DNA of 64,000 nt, from contig NZ_JACHOP010000022.1 in assembly GCF_014199935.1 (NCBI RefSeq), positions 1 to 64,000 on the forward strand, read 5' to 3'. Below the pieces are notes generated by a model. The model had not been told where the DNA came from. It did not search any database and was given only the letters and a program-made list of their open reading frames with translations. Position 1 is the stretch's first letter. Each line of letters starts with the position of its first letter. This document shows positions 25,076-34,731 of the stretch, in pieces. Both the position numbers and the translations under genes were made by a program. Source of the stretch: Methylorubrum rhodinum (GTDB taxonomy: Bacteria; Pseudomonadota; Alphaproteobacteria; Rhizobiales; Beijerinckiaceae).

Positions 25076-25849
25076 TCAGATCGCCGCCGCCGGGTCCTCG
25101 TCGGCGCTCCGCTCCGTGCGCTCGCGGCGGGGGCGGCGCTCCATCAGGGCACGGCCGATGGCGCGCAACGGCGCGGTGAGGCGGCGGGCGTCCTCGGCGC
25201 GCTCCATGAAGGTCTCGCCGCGGCGGATCTCCCGGTCGAGCCTGGCCATGGTGCGGGCCAATGCCGGATCGTCGTCGTCGAGCCAGACCTCGACGGTGCG
25301 GGCGAAGGCCACCACCGTGCCCTGGATCTTGAGGCGCCCCAGCGGCCCCTCGGTGTCGATCCCGGCCGCGGCCAGCATGTAGCGGTGGGAGTTCAGCGCC
25401 ACGCCGTTGAGCGCCAGCATCGACAGCGGATCACCGCGCAGCGCGAAGGAGATCCGCCGCAGGGCCGGCTTGTAGGGCGCCATCGCGTCGAGGCGGCGCA
25501 TCAGCACGTCGAACAGGCGCTCGCGGGCGGGCTCGTCGGCCAGATCGCTGGAATCGCCCTCCAGCACCGCCCGGTCGATGATCCGCGACAGGCCGCCGAG
25601 CACCGCGCCCTTCGACGGAAACAGCTCGCGCAGCTCGGCGAGCGACAGGTCCGCCTCGCGGGCGATGTCGCCGATCTCGATGTCGTTCCAGGGCTGCTCC
25701 GCGGCGAGCCGCATCAGCGCCTCGACCGCGGCCTCGCGCGGGTTCGGCTTGGTGCGGGAGGCTGTGTCGGGCGCAGCACTCTGTTTCGCCTTGCCGGCCT
25801 TGGCTCCGGACTTCGGGGCCCCGGATTTGGGCTCGCCGGTCTCTTCCAT
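25076..25849 (-). CDS. TetR-like regulator
   Basis: A 257-residue protein. After a basic, low-complexity N-terminus (KSGAKAGKAKQSAAPD) comes a TetR-type DNA-binding unit (about residues 38-85): PREAAVEALMRLAAEQPW then IEIGDIAREADLSLAELRELFPSKGA. The C-terminal helical domain ends with an Arg-rich tail (LMERRPRRERTERSADED). Such proteins next to proC are common in Hyphomicrobiales. It is third in a likely ybjN-proC-tetR run on the minus strand, 71 bases after proC. The ligand is unknown. Confidence 0.82.
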   Translation of the reverse strand: MEETGEPKSGAPKSGAKAGKAKQSAAPDTASRTKPNPREAAVEALMRLAAEQPWNDIEIGDIAREADLSLAELRELFPSKGAVLGGLSRIIDRAVLEGDSSDLADEPARERLFDVLMRRLDAMAPYKPALRRISFALRGDPLSMLALNGVALNSHRYMLAAAGIDTEGPLGRLKIQGTVVAFARTVEVWLDDDDPALARTMARLDREIRRGETFMERAEDARRLTAPLRAIGRALMERRPRRERTERSADEDPAAAI

Positions 25850-25920
25850 GGGATCAGGCTCCGTGTCTTGGCTCGCCCTCCATGTAGGTGCCCGCCCGCG
25901 CGCTTGCAGCGCTTTTCGCC

Positions 25921-26766
25921 TCACCCGGACAATTCGCCCGCCCGGCGCCGGTTGGCCTCGACCGCCTCGCGCAGGAGATCGGGCAGGCCGCCCTCGCGCA
26001 TCAGCACGCCGAGCGCCGCCGCGGTGGTGCCGCCGGGCGAGGTCACGTCCTTGCGCAACTGCGCTGCCGAGCGCGGATCGGCATCGAGCAGCGCGCCCGC
26101 GCCCGCCACCGTGGCGCGGGCGAGATTCTGGGCGAGGTCGGCCGGCAGGCCCGCCGCGATCCCGGCTTCCGCCAGCGCTTCCGCCATCAGGAACACGTAG
26201 GCCGGGCCCGAGCCCGAGACGGCGGTGAGCGCATCGATCAGGCCCTCGTCGTCGAGCCACGCCACGATCCCGGCGCTGGCGAGCAGCGCGTCGGCCGCCG
26301 CGCGCTGATCCGCATCGACCTCGGGGCTCGCCACCGCGCCGGTGGCGCCGCGGCCGATGCTGGCGGGCAAGTTCGGCATCGAGCGCACGACCGCGCGGGC
26401 GCCGGGCAGGCGGCGCTTGAGGTCGGCGATGGTCTTGCCGGCGAGGATCGAGACGACGAGCGTGGCCTCGCCGATCCAGGGGCCGAGCGAGGGCGCGGCG
26501 GCCTCCAGCCCCTGCGGCTTGAAGCCGAGCACCAGGGTGCCGGCGGGTTCGGGCTGGGCCGGGTTGAGCCGGATGCCGCGGGCCGTGCAGAGTTCGGCGA
26601 TCTCGGGCGAGGGCTGCGGATCGACGATGATCGTGGCCTCGGGCGCGAGGCCGCCCGCGAGCCAGCCCTGGAGCAGGGCGCCCCCCATCTTGCCGGCGCC
26701 GACGAGGACCAGGGGGGAGGGCAGGGTGGCGAGAGGGCCGGAGAGGGATGCGGGCGTGTCCGTCAT
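25921..26766 (-). CDS. proC: Pyrroline-5-carboxylate reductase
   Basis: Catalyses the last step of proline synthesis, NAD(P)H reduction of 1-pyrroline-5-carboxylate, in the cytosol. The 281-residue chain shows the dinucleotide fold VLVGAGKMGGALLQGWL, the middle block VRSMPNLPASIGRGATG, and the dimer-domain signatures AVSGSGPAYVFLMAEAL and RKDVTSPGGTTAAALGVL. Length is normal. ATG 26766 follows the YbjN gene by 31 bases, so co-transcription is likely. Confidence 0.95.
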   Translation of the reverse strand: MTDTPASLSGPLATLPSPLVLVGAGKMGGALLQGWLAGGLAPEATIIVDPQPSPEIAELCTARGIRLNPAQPEPAGTLVLGFKPQGLEAAAPSLGPWIGEATLVVSILAGKTIADLKRRLPGARAVVRSMPNLPASIGRGATGAVASPEVDADQRAAADALLASAGIVAWLDDEGLIDALTAVSGSGPAYVFLMAEALAEAGIAAGLPADLAQNLARATVAGAGALLDADPRSAAQLRKDVTSPGGTTAAALGVLMREGGLPDLLREAVEANRRRAGELSG

Positions 26767-26797
26767 GCCCCCTCGATCCCACCGGATCGTTACGGGA

Positions 26798-27304
26798 TCA
26801 AGCCTCGCCTTCGGTCTCGAAAAGCACCGCGTCGAGGGCCTCGCGGGCGGACTTGCCGGCCCAGAGCACGAACTGGAACGCCTGGAAGTAGCGCTCGCAG
26901 GCATCCGTCGAGGCCTTCATCAGGGCCGCGCACTGCCCTTGGGTCGGGGCGAGCCCGTCGTTGAGCAGGAGCGAGTGGCGGAACATCACCACGCTGTCGG
27001 ACGACCACAGGTCGAAATGGCCGATCCAGAGCTGCTCGTTCACCAGCGAGACGAGGCGCAGCATCTCCGCGCGGCGGCGCTCCGGCACCTTCAGGTCGAA
27101 GGCGGCAGCGACGTGCAGGGCCTCGACCTCCTCGATCCACGTGAAGGCGACGTGGTACTCGGCCCAGCGCCCCGAGACCGAGACCGACATCTCGTCGGTC
27201 TCGATCCGGTCGAAGATCCAGTCGCGCAGCGAGGCGAGACGCTCGACCACGTCGATCGGGTGCTCGGACCGGTCGTTGTCTTCGATGAGGCTGAGCTGGG
27301 TCAT
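26798..27304 (-). CDS. YbjN-domain protein
   Basis: A 168-residue protein of the YbjN family, thought to act as a tetratricopeptide-like or chaperone-type adaptor, role not settled. Visible are the beta-rich first half (MSVSVSGRWAEYHVAFTWIE), the helical NEQLWIGHFDLWSSDSVVMFRHSLL stretch typical of the family, and the C-terminal helix YFQAFQFVLWAGKSAREAL. In Rhizobiales this gene commonly precedes proC, as it does here. Confidence 0.85.
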   Translation of the reverse strand: MTQLSLIEDNDRSEHPIDVVERLASLRDWIFDRIETDEMSVSVSGRWAEYHVAFTWIEEVEALHVAAAFDLKVPERRRAEMLRLVSLVNEQLWIGHFDLWSSDSVVMFRHSLLLNDGLAPTQGQCAALMKASTDACERYFQAFQFVLWAGKSAREALDAVLFETEGEA

Positions 27305-27698
27305 GGCGATCCACGTTGTCGGCACGGTCGGACCACGTCCGATCGGGCCGGCGGGCAAAGCAGGGCCGTGACGGAACCCGGACGAGTCCCGTCGCTCTCC
27401 GTCCTGCGGAGGGTTTCGGTCGGATGTACTGGCCCCGCGGTCCGGTCGGTCTGTCCCGACGGGGCGAATCGTCTTGAAACCGGTTATAGCCCGCAGCCCC
27501 GGCGGGCTTCAAAGCGTCGTCCCGGCATCAGCGGTGGGCAACGAACGCTGTCCACCGCTGCTTCCTGTGCAAAGAAAATCCGAATCCGGACGGTGTTGCT
27601 TCCCATCGACGTGCGGATCGCGGCCCCGCCGCAGGGAGAAAATCGGGAGGAGGTCCCACGGGTTTCCCTCTGCCGCGACGGCGGAGCCATCCGAAGAA
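27305..27698. other. 394-base intergenic stretch
   Basis: This gap lies between ybjN and ubiK, both on the minus strand. A 68-codon open frame at 27484-27690 has arginine-rich, non-protein-like composition and is dismissed. Some AT-richer sequence (27540-27610) may hold the ybjN promoter. No repeat or RNA gene was recognised. Confidence 0.4.
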
Positions 27699-27980
27699 TC
27701 AGACGGCTTCCGTGCTGCCCGCCGTGCCGGCCTCGCTGCCGAGGCGGGCCTCCAGGGCGGTGACGCGGGCGGCGAGCGCGTCGTTCTGGCTGCGCAGGGC
27801 CGCGACGAGATCGCGCAGCACGTCGACCTCCTCGCGGGTGGCGACGTCCATGTCGCGGATCAGGCGCTCGGCCTGTCCCTTGATCAGGGTCTCGGCCTCG
27901 CGGCGCACCCCCTGGGCCGCCCCGGCGGCGTCGGTGAACAGCCGGGCGACGTCGTCGAAGAGGCGGTTCGGGCTCTGCAT
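27699..27980 (-). CDS. ubiK: Ubiquinone accessory factor UbiK / BMFP-domain protein
   Basis: A 93-residue helical protein. The N-terminal helix is amphipathic (RLFDDVARLFTDAAGAAQGV), and the C-terminal half is a coiled coil (REEVDVLRDLVAALRSQNDALAARVTALEARL). This is the layout of the YqiC/UbiK family, which helps the UbiJ-Ubi complex in aerobic ubiquinone synthesis and can fuse membranes in vitro. ATG 27980 is used because the family begins MQS/MQT-xRLFDD. Confidence 0.82.
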   Translation of the reverse strand: MQSPNRLFDDVARLFTDAAGAAQGVRREAETLIKGQAERLIRDMDVATREEVDVLRDLVAALRSQNDALAARVTALEARLGSEAGTAGSTEAV

Positions 27981-28072
27981 GGTTCTTCTCCCGGGCCCGA
28001 GACGGTCCGGGCGCTGGTCCGACATAAGAATCCGCGGGCGGCGGGGCAATCGAGCGCTTTATCTCGGCCGCG

Positions 28073-28372
28073 CTACGCCGAACCGTCGGCGAGCGCGCGC
28101 ACGACCGCGTCGGGCTCCTTGTCGATCACCATCAGGAGGGTGCGGGCCGCCGGATCGGGCGTGCGTCGCTGCTGTTCCCAGTCGCGGATGGCGCTCGGCG
28201 ACAGGCCGAACCTTTGCGCGAACCGCGCTTGGGAGAGGCCTGTCCGCGCGCGGATCGCCGCGACATCGATCGAGGGCGGGGTGAAGCTGCGCGCCGGCTC
28301 CGCCTCGCCTCGGGCGATGGCCCTGGCCTCCTTGGCGCTCTTGAGCAGGCGCTCTCCGAGCTTGGTCATCAT
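28073..28372 (-). CDS. XRE-type antitoxin (HigA/RelB-like)
   Basis: A 99-residue DNA-binding protein with a helix-turn-helix at about residues 36-80: VAAIRARTGLSQARFAQRFGLSPSAIRDWEQ. The first ATG (28372) overlaps the toxin stop by 4 nt, so the toxin gene comes first in the operon. XRE antitoxins of this type bind their own promoter and the toxin. A palindrome in the promoter at 28754-28768 is a candidate operator. Confidence 0.85.
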   Translation of the reverse strand: MMTKLGERLLKSAKEARAIARGEAEPARSFTPPSIDVAAIRARTGLSQARFAQRFGLSPSAIRDWEQQRRTPDPAARTLLMVIDKEPDAVVRALADGSA

Positions 28373-28743
28373 CGTCTCCGCCTGAGGGTCGCGAGGCGCG
28401 CGGCGACACCGGCGCGGTAGTCGTCGGCGAGTTGCGAGAGTTCGACGGCCAGCGCGTTGCGCTCCGCCTTCGAGAGATTGTCCCGCTCTCCCTTGTCGAT
28501 GAGCGCGAGCAGGAAGACCGGGATGTCGCCGCCGCCGTAATAGTGGATCGTCCGATAGCCGCCGGACTTGCCCTTCCCCTTGCCGGCAAACCGCACCTTC
28601 CGGGCCCCGCCCGTGCCCCGCATCACGGCGCCGTCCTGCGGGTTGGCAGCCAGCCACGACACCATCGCGACGATCTCGTCCTCCGACACCCCGGCCGCGG
28701 CGGCATCCGCCTCGAAGGTATCGGTGGTGAGGACGGCGTGCAT
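28369..28743 (-). CDS. RelE/HigB-type toxin
   Basis: A 124-residue basic protein of the RelE/HigB superfamily, which cleaves mRNA on the ribosome. Family blocks: SWLAANPQDGAVMRGTGGARKVRF then KSGGYRTIHYY and the C-terminal KGERDNLSKAERNALAVEL. ATG 28743 is preferred. The alternative ATG at 28761 lies inside the promoter palindrome, so it would be before the likely transcription start. It is followed by its antitoxin with a 4-nt overlap. The promoter position suggests the message may be almost leaderless. Confidence 0.82.
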   Translation of the reverse strand: MHAVLTTDTFEADAAAAGVSEDEIVAMVSWLAANPQDGAVMRGTGGARKVRFAGKGKGKSGGYRTIHYYGGGDIPVFLLALIDKGERDNLSKAERNALAVELSQLADDYRAGVAARLATLRRRR

Positions 28744-28749
28744 GCGGTA

Positions 28750-28778
28750 TTTGTACGGCATTGCCGTATGTCGGACAA
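28750..28778 (-). promoter_or_regulatory. Toxin-antitoxin promoter with operator palindrome
   Basis: On the minus strand TTGTCC (28778-28773) and TACAAA (28755-28750) are 17 bases apart, a good sigma-70 pair. The spacer holds the perfect palindrome TACGGCA-T-TGCCGTA (28754-28768), and part of a second copy (CGGCAATACCGT, 28788-28800) lies upstream. The antitoxin could block RNA polymerase directly. Start of transcription would fall near the toxin ATG at 28743. Confidence 0.6.
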
Positions 28779-28991
28779 GCCGAAAGCGCGGCAATACCGT
28801 AGAGTGCGAAACGCCTTGTTCAGGGTCGCTCCCGTCCGCTCGAACCGTGGCAGGGCACCGCGGACTTCATCGACCCGCCCCACCTTGTTGCCCGACATCT
28901 CTCGACACCGCCGGCGAAACCGCCAGTTACAATCCCATTCGCCCCACTGGCTTCCGGCCCAAGCCTAAGCAGGCGTAAGACTTCTCCCGCC

Positions 28992-29714
28992 ATGAGCGCG
29001 AACGCCCCCACCCCCCACATCCTCGTCGTCGAGGACGACCGCGAGATCTCTGCGCTGGTCGCCCGCTACCTGCGGGCCAACGAGTGCCGGGTGAGCGTGG
29101 CCGGGGACGGGCGCGAGATGGACCGGGTGCTCACGGACGCCCGCGTCGACCTCATCGTGCTCGACCTGATGCTGCCGGGCGAGGACGGCTTGAGCCTGTG
29201 CCGGCGCCTGCGGGCGTCCTCCCAGGTGCCGATCCTGATGCTGACGGCCAAGTCCGAAGAAATCGACCGGATCGTCGGGCTGGAGATCGGCGCCGACGAC
29301 TATCTCGGCAAGCCGTTCAACCCGCGCGAACTTCTGGCGCGCATCCGGGCGATCCTGCGGCGCAAGGGGGCCGAGCCGCAGGACGGCGACGGGGTGCGCC
29401 GCTTCCACTTCGCCGGCTGGACGCTCGATGCCGGCCTGCGGCAGGTGCTGAGCCCGGAAGGGGCGCGCCTCTCGATCACGGGCGCGGAGTTCGACCTGCT
29501 GCACGCGCTGTGCCTGCGGCCGGGCCGGGTTCTTTCGCGCGATCAATTGCTCGACCTCACCCAGGGGCGGGCGGCGGGGCCGTTCGAGCGCAGCATCGAC
29601 GTGCTGGTCTCGCGCATCCGCCAGAAGATCGAGCGCGATCCGCGCAACCCCGAGATCATCCGCACCATCCGCTCCGGCGGCTACCTGTTCGCCCCGGAGA
29701 TCGCCCGGTCATGA
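28992..29714 (+). CDS. OmpR-family response regulator
   Basis: A 240-residue regulator. The N-terminal receiver has the acidic pair in VVEDDRE, phospho-acceptor D58 (VLDLMLPGEDG), Thr in MLTAKSEE and Lys in GKPFNPREL. The C-terminal winged helix shows SITGAEFDLLHALCLRPGRVLSRDQLLDL and ends with IIRTIRSGGYLFAP, the OmpR/PhoB signature. It overlaps the histidine kinase gene by 4 nt, so they are a cognate pair. The signal is unknown. Confidence 0.92.
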   Translation: MSANAPTPHILVVEDDREISALVARYLRANECRVSVAGDGREMDRVLTDARVDLIVLDLMLPGEDGLSLCRRLRASSQVPILMLTAKSEEIDRIVGLEIGADDYLGKPFNPRELLARIRAILRRKGAEPQDGDGVRRFHFAGWTLDAGLRQVLSPEGARLSITGAEFDLLHALCLRPGRVLSRDQLLDLTQGRAAGPFERSIDVLVSRIRQKIERDPRNPEIIRTIRSGGYLFAPEIARS

Positions 29715-31204
29715 GCGCGATACGCCGTTCCGCGGTGCCGGCCGCCGCCGCGGTGCCGGCCGCCGCCGCGGAGCCCGCCGCCGTCCCGCGGCGGCGGCGG
29801 CTCGCCTGGCCGCGCCCCAAGAGTGCCGCGGGGCAGATCGCGCTCCTCGTCGTGGCGGCGATGCTGGCCGCGCACGTGCTGGCCACCGTCGCGGTGCTGG
29901 CCCTCCGCGAGCCGTGGCGGGCGGAAGGCCGCCCCGGCGTCGCCGCGACCCGGCTCGCGACCGTGGCGCGGCTGATGGATGCCGCCGAGCCGGCCGAGCG
30001 CGAGGCGATCCTGCGCGCGGGCGCCCGCAGCCTGCCGACCCTGCGCCTCGCCCCGTGGGACGCCCTTCGGGACGGCGCGCCGCCGGTCGGGGAGGGCGCG
30101 CAGGAGCCGGCCTTCGAGCGCCATCCCCTGGTCGAGCGGCTGCGGGACGGGTTCGGGCGCAGCCTCACCCTCGTCGACCTCGCCCCCGAGGGTCACGAAT
30201 CCGGCTTCCTCCAGATCGGGCTGACCACCCCTGCGGGGGCCCGGCTGCGGGCGGCGCTCCCCGACGACAACCCGCGCCCGCCGATCGGGCAGGGTGCCCT
30301 CATCTTCACCCTGATCTTCCTCGGCGTCAGCCTGCTGCTGCTGCTGTTCTGGGCGACGCGGGCGCTCACCGCGCCGCTCGCCGGCCTCGCTGCCGCCGCG
30401 GAGGCCTTCGGCACCGCCGATGAGGCGCCGCCCCTGCCCAAGCGCGGCCCGGAGGAGGTGCTGGCGCTCGCCCGCGCCCTCGACCGGATGCGCGCCCGCG
30501 TGCTGCGCCTCCTCGACGACCGCACCCAGATGCTGGCCGCGATCAGCCACGATCTGCGCACGCCGATCACGCGGCTTCGCCTGCGCGCCGAGTTCATCGA
30601 GGACGAGCGCGCCCGCGAGATGACCCTGCGCGACCTCGACCAGATGAACGGCCTCGTCGAATCCGCCCTCTCCTACGTGCGCGACGGTCAGGGCAGCGCG
30701 AGCGAGGGCGAGCCCGCGCTGATCGACCTCGCCTCCGTGGTCCAGACCGTCTGCGACGGCTTTTCCGATGTCGGCGCGGCAGTGAGCCTGGAGCGCAGCC
30801 GCCACGTCCTCGTGCGCGGGCGGCCCGACGACCTGCAGCGGGCGCTGACCAACCTCGTCGACAACGCCGTGAAGTACGGCGGCGGCGCCCGCATCCGGAT
30901 GGGGCCTGCAAGGGGGATGGATGTGCAGGGGGCCTGCCCCGGCGTCGCCGTGGAGGTGCTCGATGACGGCCCCGGCATCCCGGAGGCCGAGCGGCACGCC
31001 ATGCTCCAGCCCTTCGTGCGCGGTGACCGCGCCCGCAACCTCAACGCGGCCACCGGCTTCGGGCTCGGCCTGTCGATCGTGCTCGCCATCGTCGAGGGCC
31101 ATGGCGGGCGCCTGACCCTGGAGAATCGCCGGACGGATGGGAAGGTGGGGGGGCTCTGCGCCCGCATCGAGCTGCCGCTCGCGGCCTCCAGCCGTGCCGG
31201 CTGA
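29711..31204 (+). CDS. EnvZ-type sensor histidine kinase
   Basis: A 497-residue membrane kinase. TM1 lies at about residues 41-66 (IALLVVAAMLAAHVLATVAVLAL), a periplasmic sensor domain at 67-195, and TM2 at 196-218 (IFTLIFLGVSLLLLLFW). Then follow HAMP, HisKA with H280 (AAISHDLRTPITRLRL), and an ATPase with NLVDNAVKYGGG, DDGPGIPEAE and GFGLGLSIV. The first 40 residues are Ala/Pro-rich with AVPAAAAVPAAAAEP repeats. ATG 29711 overlaps the response regulator stop. It likely phosphorylates the OmpR partner. Confidence 0.92.
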   Translation: MSAIRRSAVPAAAAVPAAAAEPAAVPRRRRLAWPRPKSAAGQIALLVVAAMLAAHVLATVAVLALREPWRAEGRPGVAATRLATVARLMDAAEPAEREAILRAGARSLPTLRLAPWDALRDGAPPVGEGAQEPAFERHPLVERLRDGFGRSLTLVDLAPEGHESGFLQIGLTTPAGARLRAALPDDNPRPPIGQGALIFTLIFLGVSLLLLLFWATRALTAPLAGLAAAAEAFGTADEAPPLPKRGPEEVLALARALDRMRARVLRLLDDRTQMLAAISHDLRTPITRLRLRAEFIEDERAREMTLRDLDQMNGLVESALSYVRDGQGSASEGEPALIDLASVVQTVCDGFSDVGAAVSLERSRHVLVRGRPDDLQRALTNLVDNAVKYGGGARIRMGPARGMDVQGACPGVAVEVLDDGPGIPEAERHAMLQPFVRGDRARNLNAATGFGLGLSIVLAIVEGHGGRLTLENRRTDGKVGGLCARIELPLAASSRAG

Positions 31205-31213
31205 GGCCGCCCC

Positions 31214-31870
31214 TCAAAACTCCATGTCGAGTTCCTCGATCTCGTCCGGCTCCGCCTCGGCGAGTGCTGCCCATTCGTTGAGCAGGTCCCAGGCGAGGAT
31301 CGTGTCGCGGTAGGTCGCGGAGGTGAAGGGCAGGGCGACGTCGTAGGTGCGGAAGCGCGTGCAGACGGGGGCGTACATCGCGTCCGCCATGGTCGGGCGC
31401 GCCCCGAACAGGTAGGGGCCGCCCGAGCGCGACAGGCAATCCTCGAAGATCGCGCAGATGCGCTCGATGTCGCCCTTGGCGCCGTTGAAGATCTTGAAGC
31501 CGCGGTGGAGGCTGCGCAGGTTCATCGGCAGGGCCGAGCGCAGGTTGATGAAGCCGCCATGCATCTCCGCGCAGACCGAGCGGCAGCGGGCGCGCTCGGC
31601 GGGCGCCTCCGGCAGCAGGCCGGCCTCGGGCCTGATCTCGTTGAGATATTCGGCGATGGCGAGCGCGTCCCAGACCGCGATCCCGCCGTGGTCGAGCCGC
31701 GGCACGAGAAAGGACGGCGAGAGGTGGAGCAACTCCGCCCGCGTCGAGGCGTCGGAACCCGGCAGCAGCTCCACCGCGAGGTCGAGCCCGGCCATGCGGC
31801 ACAGCAGCCAGCCGCGCAGGGACCATGAACTATAATTCCGGCTGGAGATCGTGAGCGTCGCCTCGGCCAT
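31214..31870 (-). CDS. Glutathione S-transferase family protein
   Basis: A 218-residue protein with a thioredoxin-like N-terminal domain (TISSRNYSSWSLRGWLLCRMAGL, where a Ser or Tyr would activate glutathione; HLSPSFLVPRLDHGGIAVWDALAIAEYL is the glutathione-site block) and a helical C-terminal domain with GARPTMADAMYAPV. This matches bacterial GSTs of broad or unknown specificity. ATG 31870 is used. An in-frame ATG at 31885 would add five residues. It converges on the histidine kinase gene with 9 bases between stops. Confidence 0.88.
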   Translation of the reverse strand: MAEATLTISSRNYSSWSLRGWLLCRMAGLDLAVELLPGSDASTRAELLHLSPSFLVPRLDHGGIAVWDALAIAEYLNEIRPEAGLLPEAPAERARCRSVCAEMHGGFINLRSALPMNLRSLHRGFKIFNGAKGDIERICAIFEDCLSRSGGPYLFGARPTMADAMYAPVCTRFRTYDVALPFTSATYRDTILAWDLLNEWAALAEAEPDEIEELDMEF

Positions 31871-32257
31871 GGTGTCCCCCCGCATCGTCCCGGCGGAGGC
31901 CGATCCAAGACTTGTGCCGGATGGTTGGCAAGGATCTTTTCGAACGACTTGGCTTTTCGAAGGACTTGGCAAGCGCCTTGCCAGGGATGGGTCGGGCCGG
32001 AGGCACGGCCCGGCGCAAGCCCGGCTCAAGCCACTCGTGCGACACGAGGAAACGACGTTCTCCCGGGAGCGGTCGGCGCGATGTGATGCATCCACGACAC
32101 AGGTAGCATCTGTGTACTTTTGGTCGGTTGCGCGGTTTTGCGAACGGCTTAGCCTGGACCGTCCGAGATCGCGGCGTTGGGGGCGGCGGCCGCGACTTGA
32201 AGAAGTGCAGCGGACGACGCCGGGCATCGGGACGTTCGTGCTGGGGAGTGTGACCCG
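31871..32257. other. Divergent intergenic region, GST and phaZ
   Basis: A 387-base gap between two divergent genes. The stretch TTGCGCGGTTTTGCGAACGG around 32125-32150 contains TTGC half-motifs and may hold the phaZ promoter, but I cannot define its hexamers. No hairpin family or gene was recognised. Confidence 0.4.
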
Positions 32258-33472
<1,215 letters not shown>

Positions 33473-33504
33473 GGCGGGCGGGGCGGCCGTTCGCTCCTCT
33501 ACGC

Positions 33505-33621
33505 CGTCATTCCGGGGCTCGCCACAGGCGAGAACCCGGAATCCACGACTGGCCTCGGCGGGTTGCAGGGCGTCGCATCACGGGTGGATTCCGGTCTCGC
33601 TTTCGGCGCCCCGGAATGACG
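33505..33621. repeat. Family A palindromic repeat, copy 2
   Basis: Perfect outer arms CGTCATTCCGGGGC and GCCCCGGAATGACG, with internal AACCCGGAATCCACGACTGG and GGGTGGATTCCGG. It is located 32 bases after phaZ. The same motif occurs at 108-216 and 37374-37513. Confidence 0.8.
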
Positions 33622-33945
33622 GCGGGGGATTCGGCCGGCTAAGTTCCATCGTACGAAGCCTACGCTCGCTGAGGCCTTGGCCCTCCGCGACTACCCCGCA
33701 AAGGCCCAAAATCTGCGTGGGGACAAACTTTCGGAAGGCCTTGTCTTTCCGGCACCCTTCCAACCACAGCCGGCTTCGTGTATGTCGCGCGCCCAGGTGC
33801 AATTCTTCGCGCCGATTCGGCCGCCGTCGCGACGCCTCTCCCGGAAGGAAACCGGGGACCGGGGCGCCCGACGGCTTTTTCCCGGTCCGGCCGGGAATCC
33901 GAGGCCGGCGCGGTCCGAAACAGCGAAACTCAGGGGTTGATTCCG
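33622..33945. other. Upstream region of rpsU
   Basis: No gene is seen in these 324 bases. ACGAAGCC near 33654 and GGCTTCGT near 33773 are complementary, so a large stem of about 120 bases is possible. They enclose GC-rich sequence with AAGGCC/GGCCTT parts. It may be another dispersed element or a leader structure for rpsU. Confidence 0.35.
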
Positions 33946-34257
33946 TTGCAGGTACTCGTCCGCGATAACAACGTCGATCAGGCGCTCCGCGTCCTCAAGA
34001 AGAAGATGCAGCGCGAGGGCATCTTCCGCGAGATGAAGCAGCGCAAGGCCTACGAGAAGCCGTCCGTGCGCAAGGCCCGCGAGAAGGCCGAGGCCGTCCG
34101 CCGCGCCCGCAAGCAGGCCCGCAAGACCGCGATCCGCGAGGGCCTGATCGCCGCGCCGAAGCCCAAGCCCCGTACCGGCGCGCCCCGCCGCCCCGGCGCC
34201 CCGAGCTTCTCGCAGCAGCCGGCCGCCGCCGCCCCGACGCCCGCCGCCGCGTCCTGA
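33946..34257 (+). CDS. rpsU: 30S ribosomal protein S21
   Basis: A small ribosomal subunit protein. The 103-residue chain begins QVLVRDNNVDQALRVLKKKM and continues with REMKQRKAYEKPSVRKAREK, characteristic of alphaproteobacterial S21. The start is TTG at 33946, with AGGGG about 8 bases upstream. The usual family start (MQVLVRDN) fixes it. The C-terminal 30 residues are an extension rich in Ala and Pro (PAAAAPTPAAAS), beyond the roughly 70 residues of E. coli S21. A bidirectional terminator follows at 34295. Confidence 0.93.
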   Translation: MQVLVRDNNVDQALRVLKKKMQREGIFREMKQRKAYEKPSVRKAREKAEAVRRARKQARKTAIREGLIAAPKPKPRTGAPRRPGAPSFSQQPAAAAPTPAAAS

Positions 34258-34294
34258 TATTCGAGGCCGGCCCTCGGCGCCGGTCTTCACGTCG

Positions 34295-34335
34295 ACACGA
34301 AAAAGGCCCCGCCGCCGGCGGGGCCTTTTTCGTGT
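34295..34335. terminator. Bidirectional intrinsic terminator
   Basis: An 18-bp stem beginning ACACGAAAAAGGCCCCGC closes a 5-base loop. T-runs occur on both strands (TTTTT within the right arm; AAAAA within the left). It serves rpsU from the left and the receiver gene 34345-34731 from the right. Confidence 0.88.
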
Positions 34336-34344
34336 CCGGAAGGC

Positions 34345-34731
34345 TCAGGCGGCGCGGGCCGTGAGGGTGGCGCGCTCGGCCTGCCGCAGCAGATCGAGGG
34401 GGAGCCACGGCTTGCTCATGTAGACGGCGCGCGGCGGCAGGTCGGCGCGGGCCTTGCCCTGCGAGGTCACCACGAGCCGCACCTGCGGCCAGCGGTCCCC
34501 GACCGTGCGGGCGAGCGCCGCCCCGTCCATCTTTCCGGCGAGCCGCGTGTCGGCCACCACCATCGCGACAGTCACGTCGCCCCGCTCCAGCACCGCCAGC
34601 GCGTCCTCCGCGCTCGAACAGGCGATCACGTCGAGATCGGTCTCCTCGATCAGGGCCGCGGCGAGATCGCGGGCGGCCTCGTCGTCCTCGACGACGAGCG
34701 CGACGGGACAGTCGGACGGAGATTGGGGCAT
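34345..34731 (-). CDS. Single-domain response regulator
   Basis: A 128-residue receiver-only protein. It has the acidic triad in VVEDDEAA, an Asp in VVADTRLAGKMDG, Thr/Ser in VVTSQGKA and Lys in YMSKPWLPLDL. The phospho-site sequence (VVADTRL) is less canonical than LLDxMMP, and there is no output domain. No histidine kinase is next to it, so its partner is elsewhere. It ends just after the shared terminator with rpsU. Confidence 0.8.
   Translation of the reverse strand: MPQSPSDCPVALVVEDDEAARDLAAALIEETDLDVIACSSAEDALAVLERGDVTVAMVVADTRLAGKMDGAALARTVGDRWPQVRLVVTSQGKARADLPPRAVYMSKPWLPLDLLRQAERATLTARAA

Noticed and set aside
27484..27690. A 68-codon gene in the ybjN-ubiK gap
   Set aside because: Arg-rich composition, no homology pattern recognised, no ribosome site.
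28795..28991. A small plus-strand protein upstream of the OmpR gene
   Set aside because: The frame is Arg/Ser/Pro-rich and overlaps the toxin promoter, with no ribosome site and no folded pattern.
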